NCBI GenBank assembly: GCA_004297235.1
Contig: SCUR01000307.1
Coordinates: 1 to 6,200 of the forward strand
DNA length: 6,200 bases
From: Candidatus Manganitrophaceae bacterium
Lineage (GTDB): Bacteria; Nitrospirota; Nitrospiria; SBBL01; Manganitrophaceae
Reading direction: 5' to 3'
The position numbers and the translations under genes are program-made. The notes below the pieces were generated by a model. The model saw only the letters and a program-made list of their open reading frames with translations. It had not been told where the DNA came from and did not search any database. This document shows, piece by piece, positions 1 to 6,041 of the stretch; within the stretch, counting starts at the first letter, position 1, and the number at the start of each line of letters is the position of its first letter.

Positions 1-77
1 CGTCTGACAGAAGTAACGCAGGGATGCTTAGTGGTCAAGGAAGCCTCCGTCTAAGCGCGCACGCTCTTCGCTCTTCG

Positions 78-139
78 CCCTTTTCTCTTTCTCTTTTCTT
101 TTTCTCTTTTCTTTTCTATTTTTTTGCTTTCTATAAATA
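78..139 (+). promoter_or_regulatory. Polypyrimidine tract followed by a TATAAATA box in the left repeat
   Basis: Positions 78-117 hold only C and T, and a T-rich stretch follows to 125. TATAAATA is at 132-139. The mirror copy has the same order: purines on the + strand at 5946-5971 and TATTTATA at 5926-5933. The TATAAA could serve as a -10 box with the T-rich tract as an upstream element, which would start an RNA near 145 that reads into the folded core. No recognisable -35 hexamer is present, so this is a weak promoter proposal. Confidence 0.25.
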
Positions 140-148
140 GAGGACTCT

Positions 149-310
149 GTGGGCTGCTGTGCCCGCAGCGCAAGGGCCCCACTGGGGGATGGGTGGAGCG
201 AGGACGTAAGCAGCCCACTACAAATCAAATCGTCTCATCTACCAAATCAGGTCACGAGTGTCTGAAGCACAATCCGCGGTGCTCTCCCGCGCGTTGTGCG
301 AGTTGTGACC
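149..310 (+). other. Folded core of the left repeat (two stem structures, candidate structured RNA)
   Basis: The first stem pairs 149-158 (GTGGGCTGCT) with 209-218 (AGCAGCCCAC): 10 perfect pairs enclosing 50 bases. The second is a nested imperfect hairpin with three helices: 250-255 with 305-310 (GGTCAC/GTGACC), 267-272 with 294-299 (GCACAA/TTGTGC) and 275-279 with 287-291 (CGCGG/CCGCG). An 11/5 internal loop and a 2/2 internal loop separate the helices, and the apical loop has 7 bases. The right copy keeps all of these helices. Folding was done by eye. It could act as RNA or as single-stranded DNA, and no known RNA family was recognised. Confidence 0.45.
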
Positions 311-408
311 GTGGGGGTGGCAAGGGGGGTTCCCCCTTGCTGCACGGGGAATCCGAAGGGGCCGTTGCAAGACGGCCCCGCGGTGGGGGTTGGGGCAACG
401 CCCCATTC
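311..408 (+). repeat. Three-hairpin G/C array, left copy
   Basis: Hairpin A pairs 320-328 with 332-340, 9 bp with loop GTT. Hairpin B pairs 358-365 (GGGGCCGT) with 372-379 (ACGGCCCC), loop TGCAAG. Hairpin C pairs 391-396 (TGGGGC) with 400-405 (GCCCCA), loop AAC. Order and spacing match the right copy. No T-run follows any stem, so these are not standard intrinsic terminators. The array resembles REP-like dispersed palindromes, but no REP family could be assigned. Confidence 0.85.
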
Positions 409-438
409 AAATTTAATAGAATTAGTAATCAAATTCGC

Positions 439-718
439 TCCTACCCGGTAGTGGGTCAGTTTCATTTTGTCATTCCCGAATCTTTAATCGGGAAAGCGCT
501 TCCCTAATACGCGTAGCGTCACTGATCGCTTCGCGAAGCAATCCAGTGATTTAGGTTCTGAGCGCTCTGGATTCCCGCTTTGATCCCAGCAGAGGGATCG
601 ATCTGAGTGGAAGTGCTCTTCTGATATCCACGTGCCTTTCGGCACCTTGTGCAGCTTCGCGGGAATGACGGCTCAAAAAAGAACCGCTTAACCCAAACTG
701 ACCCACTACCTCCTACCC
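439..718. mobile_element. 264-bp MITE-like element (447-710) with 8-bp target duplication
   Basis: The ends 447-462 and 695-710 are perfect 16-bp terminal inverted repeats (GGTAGTGGGTCAGTTT and its complement). The direct repeat TCCTACCC directly abuts both ends, at 439-446 and 711-718, as expected of an 8-bp target-site duplication. A subterminal inverted repeat, GTCATTCCCG at 469-478 and CGGGAATGAC at 660-669, lies inside. Further hairpins are at 473-479/488-494, 519-524/544-549 (enclosing the palindrome GCTTCGCGAAGC at 528-539), 582-587/594-599 and 632-636/641-645; 571-578 also pairs with 659-666. There is no transposase reading frame, so it is non-autonomous. An 8-bp duplication fits several IS families (ISL3, IS256 and IS66 among them), so the parent transposase is not assigned. 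Confidence 0.88.
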
Positions 719-725
719 TCCTTCA

Positions 726-754
726 TTGACCTGACCCGAACTGCATGTTAAAAT
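726..754 (+). promoter_or_regulatory. uvrA promoter, sigma70-type with extended -10
   Basis: The -35 box TTGACC (726-731) is followed after 17 bases by the -10 box TAAAAT (749-754). Each matches the consensus at 5 of 6 positions, and TG at 746-747 forms an extended -10. Transcription should start near 761, leaving a leader of about 32 bases before the uvrA ATG at 793. This rules against the in-frame ATG at 745, which would lie upstream of the RNA start. The -35 box begins 15 bases after the end of the MITE-like element and 7 bases after its target duplication. Confidence 0.7.
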
Positions 755-792
755 CACAGGTTCGAATTTATTTCCCTTCAATCGGATATTCT

Positions 793-3609
793 ATGAAAGA
801 CCAAAAAATCATCATCAAGGGGGCGCGGGAGCACAACCTCAAGAATATCGATCTGGAGATTCCGCGCGATCAGCTGGTCGTCATCACCGGCCTCTCCGGG
901 TCGGGGAAGTCGTCGCTGGCGTTTGACACGATCTATGCCGAAGGACAGCGCCGCTATGTCGAATCGCTCTCGGCTTATGCCCGGCAGTTCCTGGAGCAGA
1001 TGGACAAGCCCGACGTCGATACGATCGAAGGGCTCTCGCCGGCGATCTCGATCGAGCAGAAGACCACCAGCAAAAATCCCCGCTCCACCGTCGGAACGGT
1101 GACGGAGATCTACGACTACTTCCGTCTCCTCTACGCCCGGATCGGCCGCCCCTTCTGCTACAAGTGCGGCAAGGAGATCACCGCCCAGACGATCCAGCAG
1201 ATGGTCGACACCGTCATGCAGTTCCCGGCCGGGGAGAAGATCCAGATCCTCGCCCCGATTGTCCGCGGACGGAAAGGGGAATACAAAAAAGAGCTCCTCG
1301 CGATCCGTCAGAAGGGATTCATCCGGGTCCGGGTCGATGGAAAGATGATCGATCTCTCCCAGGAAGAGCACCCGATCCAGGATAAAAACAAGAAGCATAC
1401 GATCGAGGTGGTCGTCGATCGTCTCGTCGTCAAAGAGGGGCTGGAGCGGCGGCTGGCCGACTCGCTGGAGCTGGCGGCCAAGATGGGGGAGGGGATCGTT
1501 TTCCTCCTCAAAGACAAAGAAGAGCTCCTCTTCTCCGAACATCTGGCCTGCGTCGATTGCGGGGTGAGCTATCCGGAGATCGAGCCGCGCATCTTCTCAT
1601 TCAACTCGCCGCACGGCGCCTGCCCCTCCTGCGACGGGCTCGGCACCACGCTCGACATCGATCCCGACCGGGTCGTCCCGAACAAGCAGCTCTCGCTGCG
1701 CGAAGGGGCGATCCGTCCCTGGGAGCGGCGCAGCTCCATGTTCTACTACCAGATGCTCGAAGCGCTGGCGGAGCATTACAATTTCGACCTGCGCGCCCCC
1801 TTCCAAGAGCTCGCACCGGAGCATCAGAAGATCCTCCTCTATGGATCGGGCGCGGACGAAATTCGCTTTTACTACGAGAAAGACGGCCGCCGCGAATTTT
1901 ACCGCCGCCCTTTCGAAGGGGTGATCCCGAACCTCGAGCGCCGCTACAAAGAGACCGATTCTTCCTACATCCGGTCCGAGATCGAGGAGTTCATGGGGAT
2001 GAATCCCTGCCCCGCCTGCAAGGGGAATCGTCTCAAGCCGGAGAGCCTGGCGATCAAGATCGACGGAAAGTCGATCGCGGCGGTGACGAAGTTTTCCATC
2101 CAAGAGGCGCTTGAATTCATCCTCCGGATGCAGTTGACCGAAAAGGAGCGGGTCATCGCCCAGCGGATCTTGAAGGAGATTCGCGATCGTCTCGGATTTT
2201 TGGCGAACGTCGGGGTCGAGTATCTGACGCTCGATCGGGCGGCGGGCACCCTCTCCGGCGGGGAAGGGCAGCGGATTCGTCTTGCGACCCAGATCGGTTC
2301 GTCGCTCGTCGGCGTTCTCTATATCCTCGACGAGCCGAGCATCGGGCTGCATCAGCGGGACAATGTTCGCCTCTTGAATACGCTTCGGCGGCTGCGCGAT
2401 TTGGGGAACACGGTTCTGGTCGTCGAGCACGATCAAGAGACGATCGAAACCGCCGATTGGGTCGTCGACATGGGGCCGGCCGCCGGCATTCACGGCGGGG
2501 AGATCATCGCCCAGGGGACGCCGAAGGAGATCCTCGACCATCCTCAATCGCTGACCGGGAAGTATCTCTCCGGGGAGCGGTCGATCTCGCTCCCGCCGCG
2601 CCGGCGGGAGGCGAAGGGGTTTTTGAAAGTAAAGGGGGCCAGCGAAAACAACTTGAAGAACATCCAGGTCGACATCCCGCTGGGGCTCCTGACCTGTGTG
2701 ACCGGCGTCTCCGGCTCGGGAAAGTCGACCCTGGTCTTGGAGGTCCTCTACAAAAATCTTGCGCAGAAGATCTATCGAAGCAGCGAGAAGCCGGGGGCCT
2801 GCCGCGGGATCGACGGGATGGATCAGATCGATAAAGTGATCCACATCGATCAGTCGCCGATCGGACGAACCCCCCGCTCCAACCCGGCGACTTATACCGG
2901 CGTCTTCACCTTCATCCGCGACCTCTTCGCGCAGCTTCCCGAATCGCGGATGCGCGGCTACAAATCGGGGCGCTACTCTTTCAACGTCAAGGGGGGGCGG
3001 TGCGAGGCGTGCCAGGGAGACGGGGTGATCAAGATCGAGATGCACTTCCTCCCCGACATCTACGTCACCTGCGAGGTCTGCAGCGGGAAGCGATATAACC
3101 GGGAGACGCTCGATATTCTCTATCGCGGAAAGAGCATTGCCGATGTTCTCGACATGACCGTCGAAGGGGCCTTGGATTTTTTCCAGGCGATCCCTTCGAT
3201 CAAAAGCAAGCTGGTCACCCTCCAGGAGGTCGGTTTGGGCTACGTCAAATTGGGGCAGGCGGCGACGACCCTCTCCGGCGGGGAGGCGCAGCGGGTGAAG
3301 CTTTCCAAGGAGCTCTCCAAACGCCCCACCGGGAAAACCCTCTATATTCTCGATGAGCCGACGACCGGTCTCCACTTTGCCGACATTCAACGGCTGCTCG
3401 ATGTCTTAAATCGCTTCGCGGAGTCGGGGAATTCGGTCGTCGTGATCGAGCATAACCTCGATGTCATTCGAAACGCCGACTGGATCATTGACCTCGGCCC
3501 GGAGGGGGGGACGGGGGGCGGGGAGGTCGTTGCGATCGGCACCCCGGAGAAGGTCGCCCAGGTCGGCCGCTCTTACACGGGGCAATTCCTACGGAAGATG
3601 CTGAAGTAA
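793..3609 (+). CDS. uvrA: UvrABC excinuclease subunit A
   Basis: UvrA is the cytoplasmic ATPase dimer that scans DNA for bulky lesions with UvrB and hands the damaged site over for UvrC incision. The 938-residue product is close to the 940 of E. coli. ATP site 1 has Walker A GLSGSGKS (33-40), signature LSGGEGQR (487-494) and Walker B with DEP at 513-515. Site 2 has GVSGSGKST (638-646), LSGGEAQR (827-834) and DEP at 854-856. Zinc-binding cysteines are at 253/256/277/280 and 737/740/760/763, with further CxxC pairs at 122/125 and 406/409. The start at 793 is chosen because MKDQKIIIKGAREHN fits the family N-terminus and because the promoter overlaps the alternative ATG at 745. The Shine-Dalgarno is weak (GGA at 784-786). 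The gene is complete, with no missing motif. The stop codon TAA is at 3607-3609. Confidence 0.98.
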   Translation: MKDQKIIIKGAREHNLKNIDLEIPRDQLVVITGLSGSGKSSLAFDTIYAEGQRRYVESLSAYARQFLEQMDKPDVDTIEGLSPAISIEQKTTSKNPRSTVGTVTEIYDYFRLLYARIGRPFCYKCGKEITAQTIQQMVDTVMQFPAGEKIQILAPIVRGRKGEYKKELLAIRQKGFIRVRVDGKMIDLSQEEHPIQDKNKKHTIEVVVDRLVVKEGLERRLADSLELAAKMGEGIVFLLKDKEELLFSEHLACVDCGVSYPEIEPRIFSFNSPHGACPSCDGLGTTLDIDPDRVVPNKQLSLREGAIRPWERRSSMFYYQMLEALAEHYNFDLRAPFQELAPEHQKILLYGSGADEIRFYYEKDGRREFYRRPFEGVIPNLERRYKETDSSYIRSEIEEFMGMNPCPACKGNRLKPESLAIKIDGKSIAAVTKFSIQEALEFILRMQLTEKERVIAQRILKEIRDRLGFLANVGVEYLTLDRAAGTLSGGEGQRIRLATQIGSSLVGVLYILDEPSIGLHQRDNVRLLNTLRRLRDLGNTVLVVEHDQETIETADWVVDMGPAAGIHGGEIIAQGTPKEILDHPQSLTGKYLSGERSISLPPRRREAKGFLKVKGASENNLKNIQVDIPLGLLTCVTGVSGSGKSTLVLEVLYKNLAQKIYRSSEKPGACRGIDGMDQIDKVIHIDQSPIGRTPRSNPATYTGVFTFIRDLFAQLPESRMRGYKSGRYSFNVKGGRCEACQGDGVIKIEMHFLPDIYVTCEVCSGKRYNRETLDILYRGKSIADVLDMTVEGALDFFQAIPSIKSKLVTLQEVGLGYVKLGQAATTLSGGEAQRVKLSKELSKRPTGKTLYILDEPTTGLHFADIQRLLDVLNRFAESGNSVVVIEHNLDVIRNADWIIDLGPEGGTGGGEVVAIGTPEKVAQVGRSYTGQFLRKMLK

Positions 3610-3676
3610 ACAGCCCTCCGCGCTCAGCTTAAACCGGAACATAGATACGGAGAATTTTCCATCTGTTTTAGCTGAA

Positions 3677-3710
3677 AGCCGATTGCTGACGGCGGATCGC
3701 TGCTTTTTTT
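3677..3710 (+). terminator. Weak candidate terminator after uvrA
   Basis: AGCCGAT (3677-3683) can pair with ATCG (3696-3699) plus GCT (3702-3704), with a two-base bulge at 3700-3701. A run of seven T residues follows at 3704-3710. The stem is short and imperfect, so termination may be partial. Another imperfect inverted repeat nearby (3625-3634 with 3665-3674) has no T-run. Confidence 0.3.
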
Positions 3711-3720
3711 CAAGAAGTTG

Positions 3721-3750
3721 TTGAATTCACGCCTGGAGTTGAGTTATAAA
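3721..3750 (+). promoter_or_regulatory. Promoter candidate for the HEAT-like gene
   Basis: TTGAAT (3721-3726) is followed after 18 bases by TATAAA (3745-3750), a fair match to a sigma70 promoter. The predicted RNA start is near 3757, about 43 bases before the ATG at 3800. With the T-run just upstream, it suggests this gene is transcribed apart from uvrA. Confidence 0.5.
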
Positions 3751-3799
3751 AGAGAATTGCAGCCTTTTTAACGTTTAGAACATTCTACAGGGGGATCGG

Positions 3800-5584
3800 A
3801 TGGTTACGGAATTGGAAACAAAGCTGGACCCGGCGAAGACGCCGGATGCGGTGCGGCAATCGACGGTGGAGAAACTGGTTTATAGCGCCTCGGCACCGGA
3901 TCCGAAGATTGTCTCTGTTTTGATACCGATCGTTCAGAAAGAGCCGGTTCAATGGATTCAGAAACTCGAAATGCGGCTCCTCAAACGGCTTCCTTTCAAT
4001 CCCGAAACCATCGGCTCCATCGCCTCCCTCCTCTCCTCCCCGCAAAAAGAGATTCGCCTCGAAACGGCGATCCTCCTGAGAAATATGATTATCCAGCTGG
4101 TTACCGAGAAGAAAAAGGACGAGCGGAAGGCGTTTGAAGAAAAGCTCCGCGACCTGCTGACTCAGCGGCTGAAAGAAGAAGGGGACGGCCACAATCCGGT
4201 CTGGATGGAGATTTATAAGACGCTCAGCTATTTTTCTTATACCGATGCGACCCACGCCGTTCTCGAGGAGATGCTCCCGAAGGGAGGAGAGGAAGCGCTT
4301 CTCGTTTTTGCGCAATACCTTCAAGGAAAGTATCCCGCGTCGGGGCTCGAAACCCTCTTGGCCGGCGCGGCCACGGCGAAGGGAGACGATACGTTGGTCC
4401 ACACCCTGCGGGCGCTCATCCAGACCCTTCCGAAAGAGGGGCCGGTGGTCGGTTATCCGAGCACCGAGCCGGTCATTCGCGTCCTGCTGACCGGGCTGAA
4501 GAGTCCGAGCGAGAATATCCGGAAAGAGGCGGCGATCGCCCTCGCCTCCCGGGCGAAAGTGGCCCGCAAGGAGAAGAAGACCATTCCGCTCGAAGGCGAG
4601 GTTTGGGAGGCGCTCTTCAACCTTTATCAAACTCGCCTCTCGTCGACCACCGCCCTCGACAAAGACCAGGCGCGGGAGGGACTCCGGTATCTTCCGGCCG
4701 ACGCGGCCCGGCTCGCCAAGCTGTTCGAGCTGATGCATCGGGTCCAGGACGAGCTCCAGAAGCAGAACGTCGTCGGGTTGATCGGCACCTTCAAGACCCC
4801 CGAGACCCGGGCCGAACTGATCAAAATGGTGAAGGTGAACTTCACCGGAATTCGGCTGGAAGCGCAGAAGACGACCATTGACGCCATCTCCGGTTTTGTC
4901 CCGGATGAAGAGGTCGAGGCCGAGATGGAGAAGCTTCTCGAAGGCAAAGGGCTCCATGCCGACATTCAGGCGAAGCTCGCCGATAAGCTCTTCTCGGAGA
5001 TTCCGAGTTTGAAGCCCCGTCTGCTCCGTTGGCTTCGTCTCGACGAGAAGAGCAAACGGCCGGTGCTGGAGCGGTTCGATCTCCCGATGATGCACATCAA
5101 GGTCATCGAATCGGCGAAGAAGCTGGCGGGAGACGACGATATCTGCAAGAGGTTGATCGAGATCGAGCCGTACCTGATGATGAATGACGCGAAGGTGAAA
5201 CTGCACGAGACCCTTCGGGAATTCCCGCAGGCGGCGAACATCAAACCGGCGCAAGTTCTGCCGGCGGATCAGGTGGCCAAGACCCTCATCGGCCTGATCG
5301 AGCCGCTCAACAGCGCCCGGATCGTTTTCGACGGCTTCTCCCTTCCGGCGGAGTTCGGCGGAAGCAAGGAGCTGGAGTTCGGGAACATGCAGCAGGCGAA
5401 GGCGCAGGGATTGGGGATCGGTGCCGCGCAGATGGGGAAAGATTTTGTGAAGAAGATGATCGAGGATCTCTTCGCGGGGGATCTCGGCGATGTGGTTCCG
5501 GCAGGGGCGAAGTTTAAGCTCTCCCAAGAGGGAGAGGGTCTCTTCACCGTGGCCGCGGTGACAGCGGCACCTGCAAAACACTAA
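3800..5584 (+). CDS. HEAT-like alpha-helical repeat protein, function unknown
   Basis: The product has 594 residues, is highly charged and soluble, and has no signal peptide or membrane segment, so it is probably cytoplasmic. Long amphipathic helices occur in pairs. Examples are residues about 69-100 (SSPQKEIRLETAILLRNMI) and about 234-256 (SPSENIRKEAAIALASRAK), whose spacing and small-residue pattern resemble HEAT or armadillo-type repeats. Such proteins are usually binding scaffolds. The last 100 or so residues (from about 495) differ: a FDGFSLPAEFGG stretch, a GLGIGAAQMGKDFVKKM helix and an Ala-rich tail ending APAKH, possibly a separate small domain. No catalytic motif is evident. The start has a good Shine-Dalgarno (AGGGGGA, 3789-3795) five to six bases upstream of ATG. 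Base and codon use match uvrA. A functional link to UvrA is not shown; adjacency is the only evidence. The helical-repeat assignment is inferred from sequence texture. Confidence 0.9.
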   Translation: MVTELETKLDPAKTPDAVRQSTVEKLVYSASAPDPKIVSVLIPIVQKEPVQWIQKLEMRLLKRLPFNPETIGSIASLLSSPQKEIRLETAILLRNMIIQLVTEKKKDERKAFEEKLRDLLTQRLKEEGDGHNPVWMEIYKTLSYFSYTDATHAVLEEMLPKGGEEALLVFAQYLQGKYPASGLETLLAGAATAKGDDTLVHTLRALIQTLPKEGPVVGYPSTEPVIRVLLTGLKSPSENIRKEAAIALASRAKVARKEKKTIPLEGEVWEALFNLYQTRLSSTTALDKDQAREGLRYLPADAARLAKLFELMHRVQDELQKQNVVGLIGTFKTPETRAELIKMVKVNFTGIRLEAQKTTIDAISGFVPDEEVEAEMEKLLEGKGLHADIQAKLADKLFSEIPSLKPRLLRWLRLDEKSKRPVLERFDLPMMHIKVIESAKKLAGDDDICKRLIEIEPYLMMNDAKVKLHETLREFPQAANIKPAQVLPADQVAKTLIGLIEPLNSARIVFDGFSLPAEFGGSKELEFGNMQQAKAQGLGIGAAQMGKDFVKKMIEDLFAGDLGDVVPAGAKFKLSQEGEGLFTVAAVTAAPAKH

Positions 5585-5610
5585 AGCAATATAAAGTATT
5601 TCGAATAACG

Positions 5611-5641
5611 AGGGGCTCCTAAATGGAGCCCCTTTTATTTT
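5611..5641 (+). terminator. Intrinsic terminator of the HEAT-like gene
   Basis: GGGGCTCC (5612-5619) pairs perfectly with GGAGCCCC (5625-5632) around the loop TAAAT. A5611 and T5633 add a ninth pair. The stem runs into TTTTATTTT. It begins 27 bases after the stop codon and is the best terminator in the window. Confidence 0.92.
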
Positions 5642-5652
5642 GAGTGCGGTTG

Positions 5653-5754
5653 GAATGGGGCTTTGCCCCAAGCCCCACGACGGGGGTTGCTTGCCCAACC
5701 CCCTTTCGATTCCCAAGGGACACCAAGGGGAGCAAGCCCCCTTGGAACCCCCAC
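5653..5754 (-). repeat. Three-hairpin G/C array, right copy
   Basis: In + strand coordinates, hairpin C pairs 5656-5661 with 5665-5670. Hairpin B pairs 5682-5689 (GGGGGTTG) with 5696-5703 (CAACCCCC). Hairpin A pairs 5723-5730 (CCAAGGGG) with 5738-5745 (CCCCTTGG). Read on the minus strand, the loop of B is GGCAAG, against TGCAAG in the left copy. Stem sequences differ from the left copy, but pairing is complete. Confidence 0.85.
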
Positions 5755-5916
5755 GGTCACAACTCGCACAACACGCGGGAGAACACCGCGGATTGTGCTT
5801 CAGACACTCGTGACCTTGTTTGGTAGATGGAACGATTTGATTTGTAGTGGGCTGTTGTGCTCCTCGCTCCACCCATCCCCCAGTGGGTCCCTTGCGCTGC
5901 GGGCACAGCAGCCCAC
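5755..5916 (-). other. Folded core of the right repeat
   Basis: The nested hairpin spans 5755-5815, closed by GGTCAC (5755-5760) and GTGACC (5810-5815), and keeps the inner GCACAA/TTGTGC and CGCGG/CCGCG helices of the left copy. The longer stem pairs 5847-5860 with 5903-5916: 13 of 14 positions pair, three pairs more than the perfect 10-bp stem of the left copy. No known RNA family was recognised. Confidence 0.45.
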
Positions 5917-6041
5917 AGAGTCCTCTATTTATAAAAAGCAAAAACAAAAGAGAAAAAGAAAAGAGGAAGAGCGAAGAGCCTGCGCGCTTAGACGGAGGCT
6001 TCCCTGTGAATCAAGCATCCCTGCGTTCCTTCTGTCAGACG

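Larger units (their letters stand above)
1..408 (+). repeat. Left copy of a ~400-bp structured dispersed repeat (inverted mate at 5653-6041)
   Basis: Read 5' to 3', the copy has four parts. Positions 1-60 hold a leader starting CGTCTGACAGAAG. Positions 78-117 are a pure pyrimidine run, extended by T-rich sequence to 125. TATAAATA follows at 132-139. Positions 141-310 are a well-conserved core, and 311-408 are a G/C hairpin array. The reverse complement of 5653-6041 aligns with it along its whole length: position 1 matches 6041 and position 408 matches 5653. The core shows only scattered substitutions, while the leader, tract and hairpin arms differ more. Position 1 is the window edge, so the element may extend further left. 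I see no convincing protein gene in it. What is seen is the repeat and its folds; that it is a dispersed genomic family is inferred from three copies in 6.2 kb. Confidence 0.93.
5653..6041 (-). repeat. Right copy of the ~400-bp structured repeat, inverted relative to 1-408
   Basis: On the minus strand the order is the same as in the left copy: leader (6041 down to about 5980), polypyrimidine tract, TATAAATA (5926-5933), core and hairpin array. The core is nearly identical to the left. Differences cluster in the leader, the tract, a short patch at 5857-5862 and the hairpin arms. It starts 12 bases after the terminator tail of the HEAT-like gene. The two copies enclose about 5.2 kb holding both genes and the MITE-like element. 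Confidence 0.93.

Noticed and set aside
250..310. Imperfect nested hairpin considered as an integron attC site
   Set aside because: It lacks the conserved terminal core sites (RYYYAAC and GTTRRRY) expected of attC. No integrase or cassette array is visible.
124..507. Open frame in the left repeat whose first ~65 residues also appear in the right repeat (INRGLCGLLCPQRKGPTGGW)
   Set aside because: The frame stays open in both copies only because the core has no indels. Of the few substitutions, most change the amino acid. The start is a TTG without a ribosome binding site, and the frame runs through hairpins into the MITE-like element. RNA or DNA structure explains the conservation better.
737..751. 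CGAAC and GTTAA half-sites that resemble a Gram-positive-type LexA operator overlapping the uvrA promoter
   Set aside because: The spacer is 5 bases instead of 4 and the right half-site does not match fully. uvrA is often SOS-regulated, but the lineage's LexA box is unknown, so no operator is claimed.
745..792. Upstream in-frame ATG that would add 16 residues to UvrA
   Set aside because: This ATG lies between the -35 and -10 boxes of the best promoter, so it would not be in the transcript. The extra residues are also not part of the usual UvrA N-terminus.
1597..3390. A 597-codon minus-strand open frame within uvrA, and a 254-codon one at 778-1542
   Set aside because: Both are antisense shadows of uvrA, with Asp/Arg/Leu-rich composition typical of GC-rich antisense frames.
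3785..5947. A 720-codon open frame on the minus strand across the HEAT-like gene and into the right repeat
   Set aside because: It is antisense to a well-supported gene with a ribosome binding site, promoter and terminator. It joins the repeat to the antisense strand, is Arg/Leu-rich as shadow frames in GC-rich genes are, and begins at a TTG inside the polypyrimidine tract.
1..6041. Composite transposon carrying uvrA
   Set aside because: The repeats encode no transposase, no target duplication can be tested because the left edge is cut, and uvrA is a core gene whose base composition matches its neighbour. Dispersed repeats by chance on either side are simpler.
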